DNA from: CAYMUN01 sp964640775
GTDB lineage: Bacteria; Patescibacteriota; Saccharimonadia; Saccharimonadales; UBA4665
DNA length: 22,520 nucleotides
Assembly: GCA_964640775.1 (NCBI GenBank)
Contig: CAZXIT010000008.1
Span: 1-22,520 of the forward strand
Reading direction: 5' to 3'
Under the pieces are notes generated by a model that was given only the letters and a program-made list of their open reading frames with translations, was not told where the DNA came from and did not search any database. This document shows, piece after piece, positions 8,495 to 15,282 of this stretch. Both the position numbers and the translations under genes were made by a program. Numbering within the stretch: position 1 is the first letter of the stretch; each line of letters starts with the position of its first letter.

Positions 8495-9160
8495 ATGGCC
8501 GCCGCCGCAGACGTTTTGAGGGGTGTTACCTTTAATGAAATATATGGTCATGTGCCGGAAGAAGCCCGGCTCGACGAGGCATTGGGCTTCATCACGCTGG
8601 GAGGTCTCACGTCCAGGAGTTTCGCCCCCTACGTAGCGCTGATTGGCTTCGGGGTACCAGGCTGGCAGCTTGGCACGGATGATGTGCCCGGCAGTGCCGA
8701 TTCGATTACCGACCTCTATAAAATACCGGAAGGACTCAGAACTGTTGACCGGCAGGGCAAGGGGGTTGGTGTCCGTCTCTACAACACCCCTCAAGCTCTG
8801 GGCGGTACCGCCGAAAACCCGGAGCGGATCGGCGCCTATACTTTTGCCATTGATCCAAACAGGATCCACGATGCCCGCCGGCCGCACGACCGCACATTTC
8901 TGGGACAGGTTAGGCGCGGCGCCCAGCACGTATCAAAAATCCGGCTGGAGCGCCGAAAGGGCATAGATGCCGTAGTCCGGAGAGTACACGCTGAGCAGGG
9001 CTGGGTCGATGTCGCGCTCTATAATCAAACCCCGGACGCTGAACGGCAGCGAGCCCGCCGGGGACAGCCCGAATCGGTAATTCCCGAGGAATTCATGATC
9101 ATCAGAGACTCGGCTATTGGGCTGCGAAAAGCCGGTGAATACCATCGCTCCAGCGCCTGA
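8495..9160 (+). CDS. Conserved-looking soluble protein of unknown function
   Basis: A 221-aa protein I do not recognise. It has no signal peptide or membrane segment. The N-terminal half is Gly/Pro-containing and moderately hydrophobic (FITLGGLTSRSFAPYVALIGFG); the C-terminal half is Arg-rich (HDARRPHDR, RLERRKG, RQRARRGQP), compatible with nucleic-acid or ribosome contact, though this is only a charge pattern. Start ATG 8495 is fixed by AGGGAG 7 nt upstream and a consensus promoter. It diverges from valS and converges with tsaD with no spacer: its TGA (9158-9160) is directly followed by the complement of the tsaD stop, forming TGATCA. The strong promoter suggests abundant expression. Confidence 0.75.
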   Translation: MAAAADVLRGVTFNEIYGHVPEEARLDEALGFITLGGLTSRSFAPYVALIGFGVPGWQLGTDDVPGSADSITDLYKIPEGLRTVDRQGKGVGVRLYNTPQALGGTAENPERIGAYTFAIDPNRIHDARRPHDRTFLGQVRRGAQHVSKIRLERRKGIDAVVRRVHAEQGWVDVALYNQTPDAERQRARRGQPESVIPEEFMIIRDSAIGLRKAGEYHRSSA

Positions 9161-10219
9161 TCACATACTGAGATTCGGCTCGATGGCCAGGGTGTAAGGG
9201 TCGGCCACTGACTGGCCAGCCAAAGCCTTGAAACCGGTCAGGGCGGCGACCATGGCGGCATTGTCAGTGCACAGCTGCGGATCGGGGCAGCTGAGGGGCA
9301 GGGGAATGGCCTCCGTTAATTGACGCCGCAGCTCCTGGCTGGCAGCCACGCCGCCGGCAATCACCACGCTGGCCGGCGAAAACTCATCATATGCTAGCTT
9401 GGCCTTGTCCACGATGGTCTCGATGGCTACACGCTGGAAGCTGGCCGCGATATCGGCCTTCTGGGCTTCAGAGAGCCGTCCAGCCAGCTTTACGGAGGGG
9501 AAGTCGTAACTTTCCCCGATTTGGGCCTGCGCCAAGCGCAGGACGGCTGTTTTGGGCCCGGAAAAACTAAAATCATACTTGCCCATCTTGGCTTTGGGCA
9601 GCGGGAAGGCCAGGGGATTGCCCTTCGCCGCGGCTTGGGCAACTGATGGACCGCCGGGGTAGGGCAGTCCCAGCATTTTGGCTACTTTATCAAAGGCCTC
9701 GCCGATGGCATCGTCCTGGGTTTGTCCTAGGAGAGTGTACTCAAAATGATCGCGAAACAGCACCAGCTGGCTATGTCCGCCGGAAACGATAACCGCCAGC
9801 ATCGGAAACGCTGGCTGGCTGGAGGGCAAAACCAGGCCGGGCAGGGAAGTCTCGCTCAGGAAATTGGCGTAGACATGAGCTTCGACATGGTTAATGGCAT
9901 ACAGCGGCTTGTGCAGGGCAATCGCTAGCGTCCGGGCTGTCATGACGCCGATCAGCAGGCTGCCGCCCAGTCCCGCGCCGTACGTCACGCCGATACCGTC
10001 GATCTCGTCCCAGCTGCAGTTCGCTTCGTCGAGTGCCTGCTGGATGACCGGCATAATAGCTTCAATATGGCTGCGGGCGGCAATTTCTGGCACCACGCCG
10101 CCGTATTGGATATGCAGCTCCATGCTGGAAGCCACCGCGCTGCTCAGCAGGCGATAACCGTCTTCTACTACGGCGGCCGCGGTCTCGTCGCAGCTGGTTT
10201 CGATCCCCAATAACTTCAT
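9161..10219 (-). CDS. tsaD: tRNA N6-adenosine threonylcarbamoyltransferase
   Basis: TsaD/Kae1/Gcp, 352 aa, the usual length. It transfers the threonylcarbamoyl group to A37 of ANN-decoding tRNAs with TsaB, TsaC and TsaE, none of which is in this window. Signatures: N-terminal LGIETSCDETAAAVV (ASKHA fold), NHVEAHVYANF with the metal-binding His pair, VSGGHSQLVLF, DDAIGEAFDKVAKMLGLPYPGG, and VIAGGVAAS near the C-terminus with the C-terminal metal Asp in CTDNAAM. All key residues look intact. Extended -10 TGC-TACACT ends 7 nt before ATG 10219, inside the short spacer after the DUF5663 gene, so it has its own leaderless promoter despite sharing that gene's strand. Confidence 0.97.
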   Translation of the reverse strand: MKLLGIETSCDETAAAVVEDGYRLLSSAVASSMELHIQYGGVVPEIAARSHIEAIMPVIQQALDEANCSWDEIDGIGVTYGAGLGGSLLIGVMTARTLAIALHKPLYAINHVEAHVYANFLSETSLPGLVLPSSQPAFPMLAVIVSGGHSQLVLFRDHFEYTLLGQTQDDAIGEAFDKVAKMLGLPYPGGPSVAQAAAKGNPLAFPLPKAKMGKYDFSFSGPKTAVLRLAQAQIGESYDFPSVKLAGRLSEAQKADIAASFQRVAIETIVDKAKLAYDEFSPASVVIAGGVAASQELRRQLTEAIPLPLSCPDPQLCTDNAAMVAALTGFKALAGQSVADPYTLAIEPNLSM

Positions 10220-10226
10220 GGCTACC

Positions 10227-10235
10227 AGTGTAGCA
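10227..10235 (-). promoter_or_regulatory. Extended -10 of tsaD (leaderless)
   Basis: TGC followed by TACACT (10232-10227) on the minus strand, ending 7 nt before the tsaD ATG. No clear -35, as expected for an extended -10 promoter. Confidence 0.5.
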
Positions 10236-10247
10236 TCGACAGAGTCG

Positions 10248-10880
10248 CTACTGCTGGCCGCTCAGCCGCTTCATCACTTCAGCCTGGGTCGTCGTCACCT
10301 CGGCTCGTACTTGCTCGATTTCTTCAGCGACAATGGCGCTATACTGGGGCACAAACGTTTCCAGCAGCTCAAAGGCTTTGGGCTCATCGGTCTGCAGCAT
10401 AGTCTCAAATTCGTGTACTTGCTCAGGGGTGAGCAGGCTTTCCAGTCGGTCGGCAACCCGATTCATGGCGACCCCGCCCAGGTCTTCTGAGAGATCCAGC
10501 TTTTCTTGGCGGCTGAGTTTTTTCAGCCCGAGCTGCTTAAATAAATCACCAGCTTTGGCTGCGGCAGGCTCGCCAGCCTGCGAACCGGGGGCATAGGCGA
10601 GTCTAATTTCAGCTTTGATCTTTTCGAGCTCTTCGGCTGCTAGTTCGTCATAATTCGGAAAGCTGGCCTTAATCCACGCCAGCACGCTGTCGCCGTCAGT
10701 TTGGGCGTCGGCCATGGCTTCAAAATTGTTCAGCTGGGCATCGGTCATCAGATCGGTCAGGCGGGTACCGATCCGCATTTCCAGCATCTCGTAGCAGTAA
10801 TCGAGCAGCCTGGTCTTCTCGTCAGCCGGCAGGGAGCTGAGCCCGACTTCTTCTAGAAATTTTTCGTTGATGCTGTCCAT
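10248..10880 (-). CDS. DUF5663-type protein with two tandem domain copies
   Basis: A 210-aa acidic, helical, soluble protein. Two similar halves are visible. The first (about 7-93) has FLEEVGLSSLPADEK, then RIGTRLTDLMTDAQLNNFE, then ASFPNYDELAAEELEKIKAEI. The second (about 113-196) has LFKQLGLKKLSRQEK, then NRVADRLESLLTPEQVHEFE, then ETFVPQYSAIVAEEIEQVRAEV. I recognise this pattern as DUF5663, a family found in Patescibacteria; the role is unknown. Start ATG 10880 has AAGGA about 12 nt upstream and a TACGAT box (10919-10914) overlapping the space after the preceding gene. It lies between the histidine-rich protein and tsaD on the same strand. Confidence 0.82.
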   Translation of the reverse strand: MDSINEKFLEEVGLSSLPADEKTRLLDYCYEMLEMRIGTRLTDLMTDAQLNNFEAMADAQTDGDSVLAWIKASFPNYDELAAEELEKIKAEIRLAYAPGSQAGEPAAAKAGDLFKQLGLKKLSRQEKLDLSEDLGGVAMNRVADRLESLLTPEQVHEFETMLQTDEPKAFELLETFVPQYSAIVAEEIEQVRAEVTTTQAEVMKRLSGQQ

Positions 10881-10913
10881 GGCTTTCGTGTTTCCTTTTA
10901 GTTATTTGTTTTT

Positions 10914-10919
10914 ATCGTA
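10914..10919 (-). promoter_or_regulatory. Weak -10 candidate for the DUF5663 gene
   Basis: TACGAT lies 33 nt before the ATG, giving a leader of about 27 nt that contains AAAAGGAAA. No convincing -35. The gene could also be read through from the 827-aa gene, which ends at 10925. Confidence 0.3.
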
Positions 10920-10924
10920 GCACG

Positions 10925-13408
10925 CTACTTGACGCCGAGGATAATCAGCTCGCGCTGAGCTTCGGCCCATTGCTCAGCGTTTAGGTGCTGCAGGTTTTGG
11001 TCATTTACCTGGCCGCCGACCATTTTCATGATAGTTTTAACCGATTCCTGGCTGCCGGGTTTTTTGCTGGCGGTTTCAAGTGAACGGTGGATGTAATCCT
11101 GGATAGCGGCTTTGTCGGCCGAAGGCAGGCTGGCATAGGTACCGCCGCCATTGGCCATGCTGCCTATGTCATGCTGGGCCTGGGCGATCATTTCTTTGCT
11201 GACAGTGCCAGCCGGGACGGCAGTGTCGCCTGCGCCGCTATTTTTGTTGAGCATATCGGTCAGGGCATCATGCTGGGGCGTGCCAGTCTGTGGCAAAGCT
11301 AGGGCGGGGTTTACGAGGTGGTCACCGCCGCTGGTTGGCAGAGGACCGATTGGGGTAGCACCACCGGTGACAGGAACAGTTGCCGGAGCGGTCGGAACCG
11401 GGATGGCATTAACCGCGGCAGTCTCGTCGGGAGCTGCTGCACCGCCGGTGATAGCGTCGGCTGCAGGAGCATCGGGGTTATGAGTACCAGTCGTGGTCTC
11501 GCCGCCGCCAGTGTGCGCGCCAGCGTGCTGGGCGTGGTGCAGGTGCTCGGACATGCGGTGCAGGGATTTTAGGTGAGCTTCCAGGTCAGCGCGAGCGGCC
11601 GGGGGAAGGTCGTAGTCACCAGGGGCAGAGATGCGGATGTCGCTGCCTTCCATGTAGGTGCCATGGGCGCCTTGGAGGTGGGCGTACATGTGGTGGTAAG
11701 CGGCCTCAGCCTGAGCCGGGCTTAGATTGTACTGTTCCTGAAGGGTGCTAATAAAGCCGCCGCCGGCTTTGACGTGCAGTTCGCTGGTAGAAATGCCGTG
11801 GAATGTCTCATGGGCGTGGCGGCCGGCGTGATTGGCAGCGGTGTGGTGGCCAGCGCCGGGGTGCGTACTGTTATGAGCGGCGTCGCCGAGTGAGTTGATA
11901 CTAATCGTGTCGTTGCCTGGGCCGCCGTTGATAGTAATCTCAACCGCGGCACCGTTCGGGCCGTTCGGTACTGTTACGACTGAGTTGGCTCCGTGAGTTG
12001 AAACAGTTGCACCGCCAGTGTGGGCTTCAAGAGCTTTGGTGCTGGTACTGTGGCGTGCGTTATTATGTGAGCCATGCGAGCCGCCTTTGCCGTGGTGGCC
12101 GGCACCGTGGCCGCTATGGCTGCCATGGCCGGCAGCGGCGTGCGCAGCACTGTCGTGGCCAAAGATACCGCCAACGCCGCGAACAGCACCGCCAGCATCA
12201 ATCAGGCCGAGCGGCCGAGCGATAGGCATAATAAGCATCAAGCCAGCGCCAGCCACGCCAGCGAGGTGGCGGCGGCGGGATTGCTGCTGGTCAGATCGGA
12301 GGCGCTCTTCTTGCAGCGGATTAATGTGGGTTTCGTGGAGGCTGCGTACCTGGTCTCTAATGGCAGTCCTGGTATGGCCGCCGGCGAAGTTAAGCTCACC
12401 GGTGTAGTGTTCGTGTACTAGGCCAGCGCCAAGGCGGCGGGCAAAGGCCCGGCGTTCGGCGTTGCTGCTGCCGGCACGGGCTTCAGCGCCATGGATTTTA
12501 ACCAGCCGCTGGAAACCGGCCTCAGGACTGAGGCGGCCAGAGAGGTCGCCGTTGCTGGTGCTGACCATGCGAATATCAGTATGCACCCGATTCCTGGCGC
12601 TGCGGCCTTGCAGGGCATCATAGCCGGTCCGACCGAGCTCGTAGCCGCCGGTTCCAGCGAGTGCGCCGCGCAATGCCATGGCCGGCAGGGCAATTTCGAC
12701 TTGACCCAGGCCGAGGCTGAGGACACTGAGACCGGATAAAAATAAGCCGGCAGCGATACGCGATTTTTTGTGGTTGCGGAAGAAATTCATTGCCCGGGCG
12801 CTGGATTTTTGCTCGGCAGCCATGCGCTCCAGGGTGCTCATCTGCTGCTGTTCTTGGATAACTGCCCGGGAAACGGCTTCAGTGACGGTAGCCTGGCTGT
12901 TTAGCCCAGCATGGCCGTCAACTTTTCGGGCGATGAAATCATACAGCTGGGTATTGTACTGTTCCTGCAGGCCATCTTGGCCGTCGTCATCGTGCAGGTT
13001 GTAACCGTGGCCGCCTTCGCCTTCACCGCGAGAACGCAGGAAACCAAAGTTAAAGCGCCGCGAGCCGCGAGACCGTTCGCGAGACTTGACGACTGCCAAA
13101 CGGTTGCGGGCATCGACAAACTCTCGGTCAAGGCCGATAGGCTCACCATGCTCATTGGTATCTATTGATAAGTCGATGCGTGTACCGGGAGTCCCTGGTG
13201 CACCGCTGTGCAACTCAAAGCTGTAGCCATAGAGGGGCTCATTGGCGTGTTCCGGGATATGGGCTCGGTCGACGCGGCCAACTTGCTCCTGGAGACGGGT
13301 GAGCTGGCGGCTGGAAGCACGGGCGGCACGGCCGTCAAGGCGCCTGGCATCGGCAGGCAGCTGGGCTGGTCGCAATTCTGGAGGCTGGTGAGGTTGGTTG
13401 GGGTGCAT
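10925..13408 (-). CDS. Large histidine-rich membrane protein of unknown function
   Basis: An 827-aa protein with no named family that I can assign. In order: a basic, proline-rich N-terminal region (1-210), a hydrophobic hairpin-like region (about 216-255), a soluble stretch, and a second hydrophobic segment (about 381-402). Next comes a Gly/His-rich segment (about 418-455, with HGSHSGHGAGHHGKGGSHGSH) and further His clusters to about 540. A compact segment (about 549-620, GGFISTLQEQYNLSPAQAEA then YMEGSDIRISAPG) looks like a folded domain of the kind found next to cell-wall or secretion-linked proteins. A Pro/Thr/Ala linker and a helical C-terminus complete it. GGPGND (495-500) is a lone RTX-like unit. 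The start has no clear Shine-Dalgarno. Metal binding by the His tract is inference. Confidence 0.8.
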   Translation of the reverse strand: MHPNQPHQPPELRPAQLPADARRLDGRAARASSRQLTRLQEQVGRVDRAHIPEHANEPLYGYSFELHSGAPGTPGTRIDLSIDTNEHGEPIGLDREFVDARNRLAVVKSRERSRGSRRFNFGFLRSRGEGEGGHGYNLHDDDGQDGLQEQYNTQLYDFIARKVDGHAGLNSQATVTEAVSRAVIQEQQQMSTLERMAAEQKSSARAMNFFRNHKKSRIAAGLFLSGLSVLSLGLGQVEIALPAMALRGALAGTGGYELGRTGYDALQGRSARNRVHTDIRMVSTSNGDLSGRLSPEAGFQRLVKIHGAEARAGSSNAERRAFARRLGAGLVHEHYTGELNFAGGHTRTAIRDQVRSLHETHINPLQEERLRSDQQQSRRRHLAGVAGAGLMLIMPIARPLGLIDAGGAVRGVGGIFGHDSAAHAAAGHGSHSGHGAGHHGKGGSHGSHNNARHSTSTKALEAHTGGATVSTHGANSVVTVPNGPNGAAVEITINGGPGNDTISINSLGDAAHNSTHPGAGHHTAANHAGRHAHETFHGISTSELHVKAGGGFISTLQEQYNLSPAQAEAAYHHMYAHLQGAHGTYMEGSDIRISAPGDYDLPPAARADLEAHLKSLHRMSEHLHHAQHAGAHTGGGETTTGTHNPDAPAADAITGGAAAPDETAAVNAIPVPTAPATVPVTGGATPIGPLPTSGGDHLVNPALALPQTGTPQHDALTDMLNKNSGAGDTAVPAGTVSKEMIAQAQHDIGSMANGGGTYASLPSADKAAIQDYIHRSLETASKKPGSQESVKTIMKMVGGQVNDQNLQHLNAEQWAEAQRELIILGVK

Positions 13409-13438
13409 AGGGTTTGTTACTGACTTTTTACTTGGGAC

Positions 13439-13467
13439 ATTTAAGCATAAATAGTTAAAATAGTCAA
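13439..13467 (-). promoter_or_regulatory. Predicted promoter of the 827-aa protein
   Basis: Minus strand TTGACT (13467-13462), 17-nt spacer, TGC-TTAAAT (-10 at 13444-13439). It predicts a leader of about 24 nt without an obvious Shine-Dalgarno before ATG 13408. Confidence 0.55.
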
Positions 13468-13555
13468 TACTTTTTTGAACAAAATTGCTATTTTGGCAAA
13501 TTAACTCTTTGTGTCAATTTATTGTGCTTGTGCTTTGCCTATTGGCTCGGCCGCA

Positions 13556-13584
13556 TTGCCAGCTGCCACGGGCTTGCCTATACT
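13556..13584 (+). promoter_or_regulatory. Promoter of the MurE-like ligase gene
   Basis: TTGCCA (13556-13561), 17-nt spacer, TATACT (13579-13584). It lies inside the 5' part of the longer GTG-initiated reading frame (from 13511), and its -10 ends 10 nt before ATG 13595. This supports the ATG as the true start with a leader of about 3 nt. Confidence 0.6.
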
Positions 13585-13594
13585 TGGTTTGGCA

Positions 13595-14896
13595 ATGAAT
13601 ATCAGGAAGATCGTCAAGCAATTCATACCGGCCGGTTTGTTTCCGGCGATTGAGCCGTATGGACACTTGGCGGAGGCCTTTTTGTTTAATCTGCTCAACG
13701 GTTTTCCGGCGCGTGGCATGAAGGTCATCGGCGTGACCGGGACCAACGGCAAGACATCGACATCGTTTATGATTCATCGGATGCTGCAGGAGGCTGGCTA
13801 TAACACCGGGCTGATGACCACAGTGGCCTGGGGGGCAGGCAATGATATCAAGCCGCAGATACACCACATGACTACCGTGCCGTCACCGGAGCTAATGCGG
13901 CGCCTGAAACACCTGCGGGCCGAGAAGATTGACTGGCTGGTTATGGAAGTCACCAGCCAGGCGCTGGCCCAGAACCGGATTTGGGGCATCCCGTACTCCG
14001 TGGCGGTTATGACTAATGTCACCCACGAGCATCTGGATTATCATCGGACGTTTGAGCGCTACCGCGACGCCAAGCGGATGCTGTTTCAGCTGGCGAACCG
14101 AAATCGGCGCGGCCTGCGGACGGGCATTATTAACGCCGAAGATCCCAACGCCGAGCTGTTTGCCAGTGATGTAAAAAACCCGGTTTTATATGGGGTAAAG
14201 CATGGCGACTTGCAGGCCAGTGCCGTCAAGTTGTCGCCGAACGGCAGCAGCTATACAGCATCAATCGGCCAGGACAAATACAATATCAAGTGTCAGATGC
14301 CGGGCAGCTTTAACGTCTATAATTCGCTGGCGGCGGTGGCGGCGGGGCGAGCTGTAGGGCTGTCCCGCGAGCAGATCGAGCAGGGAATTGCTGCCCTGGA
14401 AGGCGTCGAGGGCCGCATGACCCGGATTGATGAAGGGCAGCCGTTTGACGTGATCGTTGATTTTGCCCATACGCCGGATAGTTTTGAGAAGTTATTTACC
14501 GATCTGAAGCCAGTAGTCAAAGGCAAGCTGGTTGTGATGTTTGGCTCGGCGGGGCGGCGCGACGAGGCTAAGCGGGCGGTGCAGGGCGAGCTGGCCGGAC
14601 GCTACTGCGACGAAGTTGTTATCACCGAAGAGGATGACCGTGACATAGATGGCCTTAAGATCATGGATGAAATTGCCGCCGGCGCCGAGAAAGCCGGCAA
14701 GATTCGTAAAAAAGACCTGTTTTTGGTACATGACCGTTCCGAGGGTATTGCTTTTGCGCTTAAACAGGCCAAGACCGGTGATACCGTGCTTATCCTCGGC
14801 AAAGGCCACGAGAAAACCATTGAACGGGCCGATGGCGCCCATCCCTGGGACGAGATTGGCACCACCCGCCAGCACCTTCGCGCACTCGTGAAATAA
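13595..14896 (+). CDS. MurE-like Mur ligase lacking the N-terminal UDP-binding domain
   Basis: ATP-dependent amide ligase of the Mur family, 433 aa from ATG 13595, most similar in motifs to MurE (addition of the third amino acid to UDP-MurNAc-L-Ala-D-Glu). P-loop GVTGTNGKTST at about 46-56, MEVTSQAL, MTNVTHEHLDYH (ATP/Mg and carbamylated-Lys region), GSFNVYNSLAAVAAG, EGRMTRI, VDFAHTPDS and GKGHEKTIE are all present. In E. coli MurE the P-loop lies near residue 115, so roughly 65 residues of domain I, which binds UDP-MurNAc, are missing. The DNPR motif that selects meso-diaminopimelate reads EDDR, keeping only the Arg. The substrate is therefore uncertain: a divergent MurE, or another Mur-type ligase. 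GTG 13511 would add 28 residues without restoring the domain. Confidence 0.85.
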   Translation: MNIRKIVKQFIPAGLFPAIEPYGHLAEAFLFNLLNGFPARGMKVIGVTGTNGKTSTSFMIHRMLQEAGYNTGLMTTVAWGAGNDIKPQIHHMTTVPSPELMRRLKHLRAEKIDWLVMEVTSQALAQNRIWGIPYSVAVMTNVTHEHLDYHRTFERYRDAKRMLFQLANRNRRGLRTGIINAEDPNAELFASDVKNPVLYGVKHGDLQASAVKLSPNGSSYTASIGQDKYNIKCQMPGSFNVYNSLAAVAAGRAVGLSREQIEQGIAALEGVEGRMTRIDEGQPFDVIVDFAHTPDSFEKLFTDLKPVVKGKLVVMFGSAGRRDEAKRAVQGELAGRYCDEVVITEEDDRDIDGLKIMDEIAAGAEKAGKIRKKDLFLVHDRSEGIAFALKQAKTGDTVLILGKGHEKTIERADGAHPWDEIGTTRQHLRALVK

Positions 14897-14900
14897 CGGC

Positions 14901-14930
14901 TTGACAGGGGAGTTGGCACTCGGGTATAGT
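14901..14930 (+). promoter_or_regulatory. groESL promoter
   Basis: Perfect TTGACA (14901-14906), 18-nt spacer, TATAGT (14925-14930). The -35 begins 4 nt after the stop codon of the MurE-like gene. The transcript would start near 14937, giving a leader of about 64 nt with GGAGG 7 nt before the groES ATG. Confidence 0.85.
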
Positions 14931-14939
14931 GAGTGCTAG
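14913..14939. promoter_or_regulatory. CIRCE operator (HrcA binding site)
   Basis: Inverted repeat with arms TTGGCACTC (14913-14921) and GAGTGCTAG (14931-14939) around a 9-nt spacer. The consensus CIRCE arms are TTAGCACTC and GAGTGCTAA with N9, so each arm has one mismatch. The spacer contains the -10 hexamer, so bound HrcA would block polymerase directly. hrcA itself is not in the window. Confidence 0.92.
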
Positions 14940-15000
14940 ATACAGGTGTTTTTACGCGAGGAAACAGCTGTTACTAATCTAAAGTTTTGGAGGTTATTAG

Positions 15001-15267
15001 ATGAGTGCACCTTTGCAGCCATTGGGTGATTACGTGGTAGCGCAGGCCGAAGCGGCCGATACAAAGACAGCCAGCGGGATCTACCTGCCGGGCAACGCCC
15101 AGGAAAAGCCAAAAACGGCTAAAGTGGTGGCGATTGGACCCCAGGCTAAGCAGGTGAAAGTCGGCGATCGGATCGTCTATAAAAGCTATAGCAACACCGA
15201 TGTCAAAGTCGGCAAGGAAGAATACATTTTAGTGAAAGAAGAAGACGTCCTGGCGACGGTTAAATAA
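15001..15267 (+). CDS. groES: Co-chaperonin GroES
   Basis: GroES/Cpn10, 88 aa, slightly shorter than the usual 94-97. It caps the GroEL ring. Recognisable features: PLGDYVVAQAEAADTKTASGIYLPGNAQEKP, where the mobile loop (TKTASGIYLPG) contacts GroEL, and VKVGDRIVYKSYSNTDVKVGKEEYILVKEEDVLATV at the C-terminus. The loop has the IYL hydrophobic tripeptide in place of the common IVL. GGAGG at 14989-14993 sits 7 nt before the ATG. It is first gene of the groES-groEL operon under CIRCE control. Confidence 0.97.
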   Translation: MSAPLQPLGDYVVAQAEAADTKTASGIYLPGNAQEKPKTAKVVAIGPQAKQVKVGDRIVYKSYSNTDVKVGKEEYILVKEEDVLATVK

Positions 15268-15282
15268 GAGGGGTTTTATACG

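Noticed and set aside
11922..11938. RTX calcium-binding repeat in the 827-aa protein (GGPGND)
   Set aside because: Only one unit is present; RTX folds need arrays of nonapeptides.
12030..12160. His/Gly-rich DNA as a repeat array
   Set aside because: The units are irregular and the frame is maintained; it is protein low complexity, not a DNA repeat or CRISPR.
13511..13594. GTG start at 13511 extending the MurE-like protein to 461 aa
   Set aside because: The extra 28 residues are not Mur-like, lack a ribosome site and contain a TTGCCA-17-TATACT promoter.
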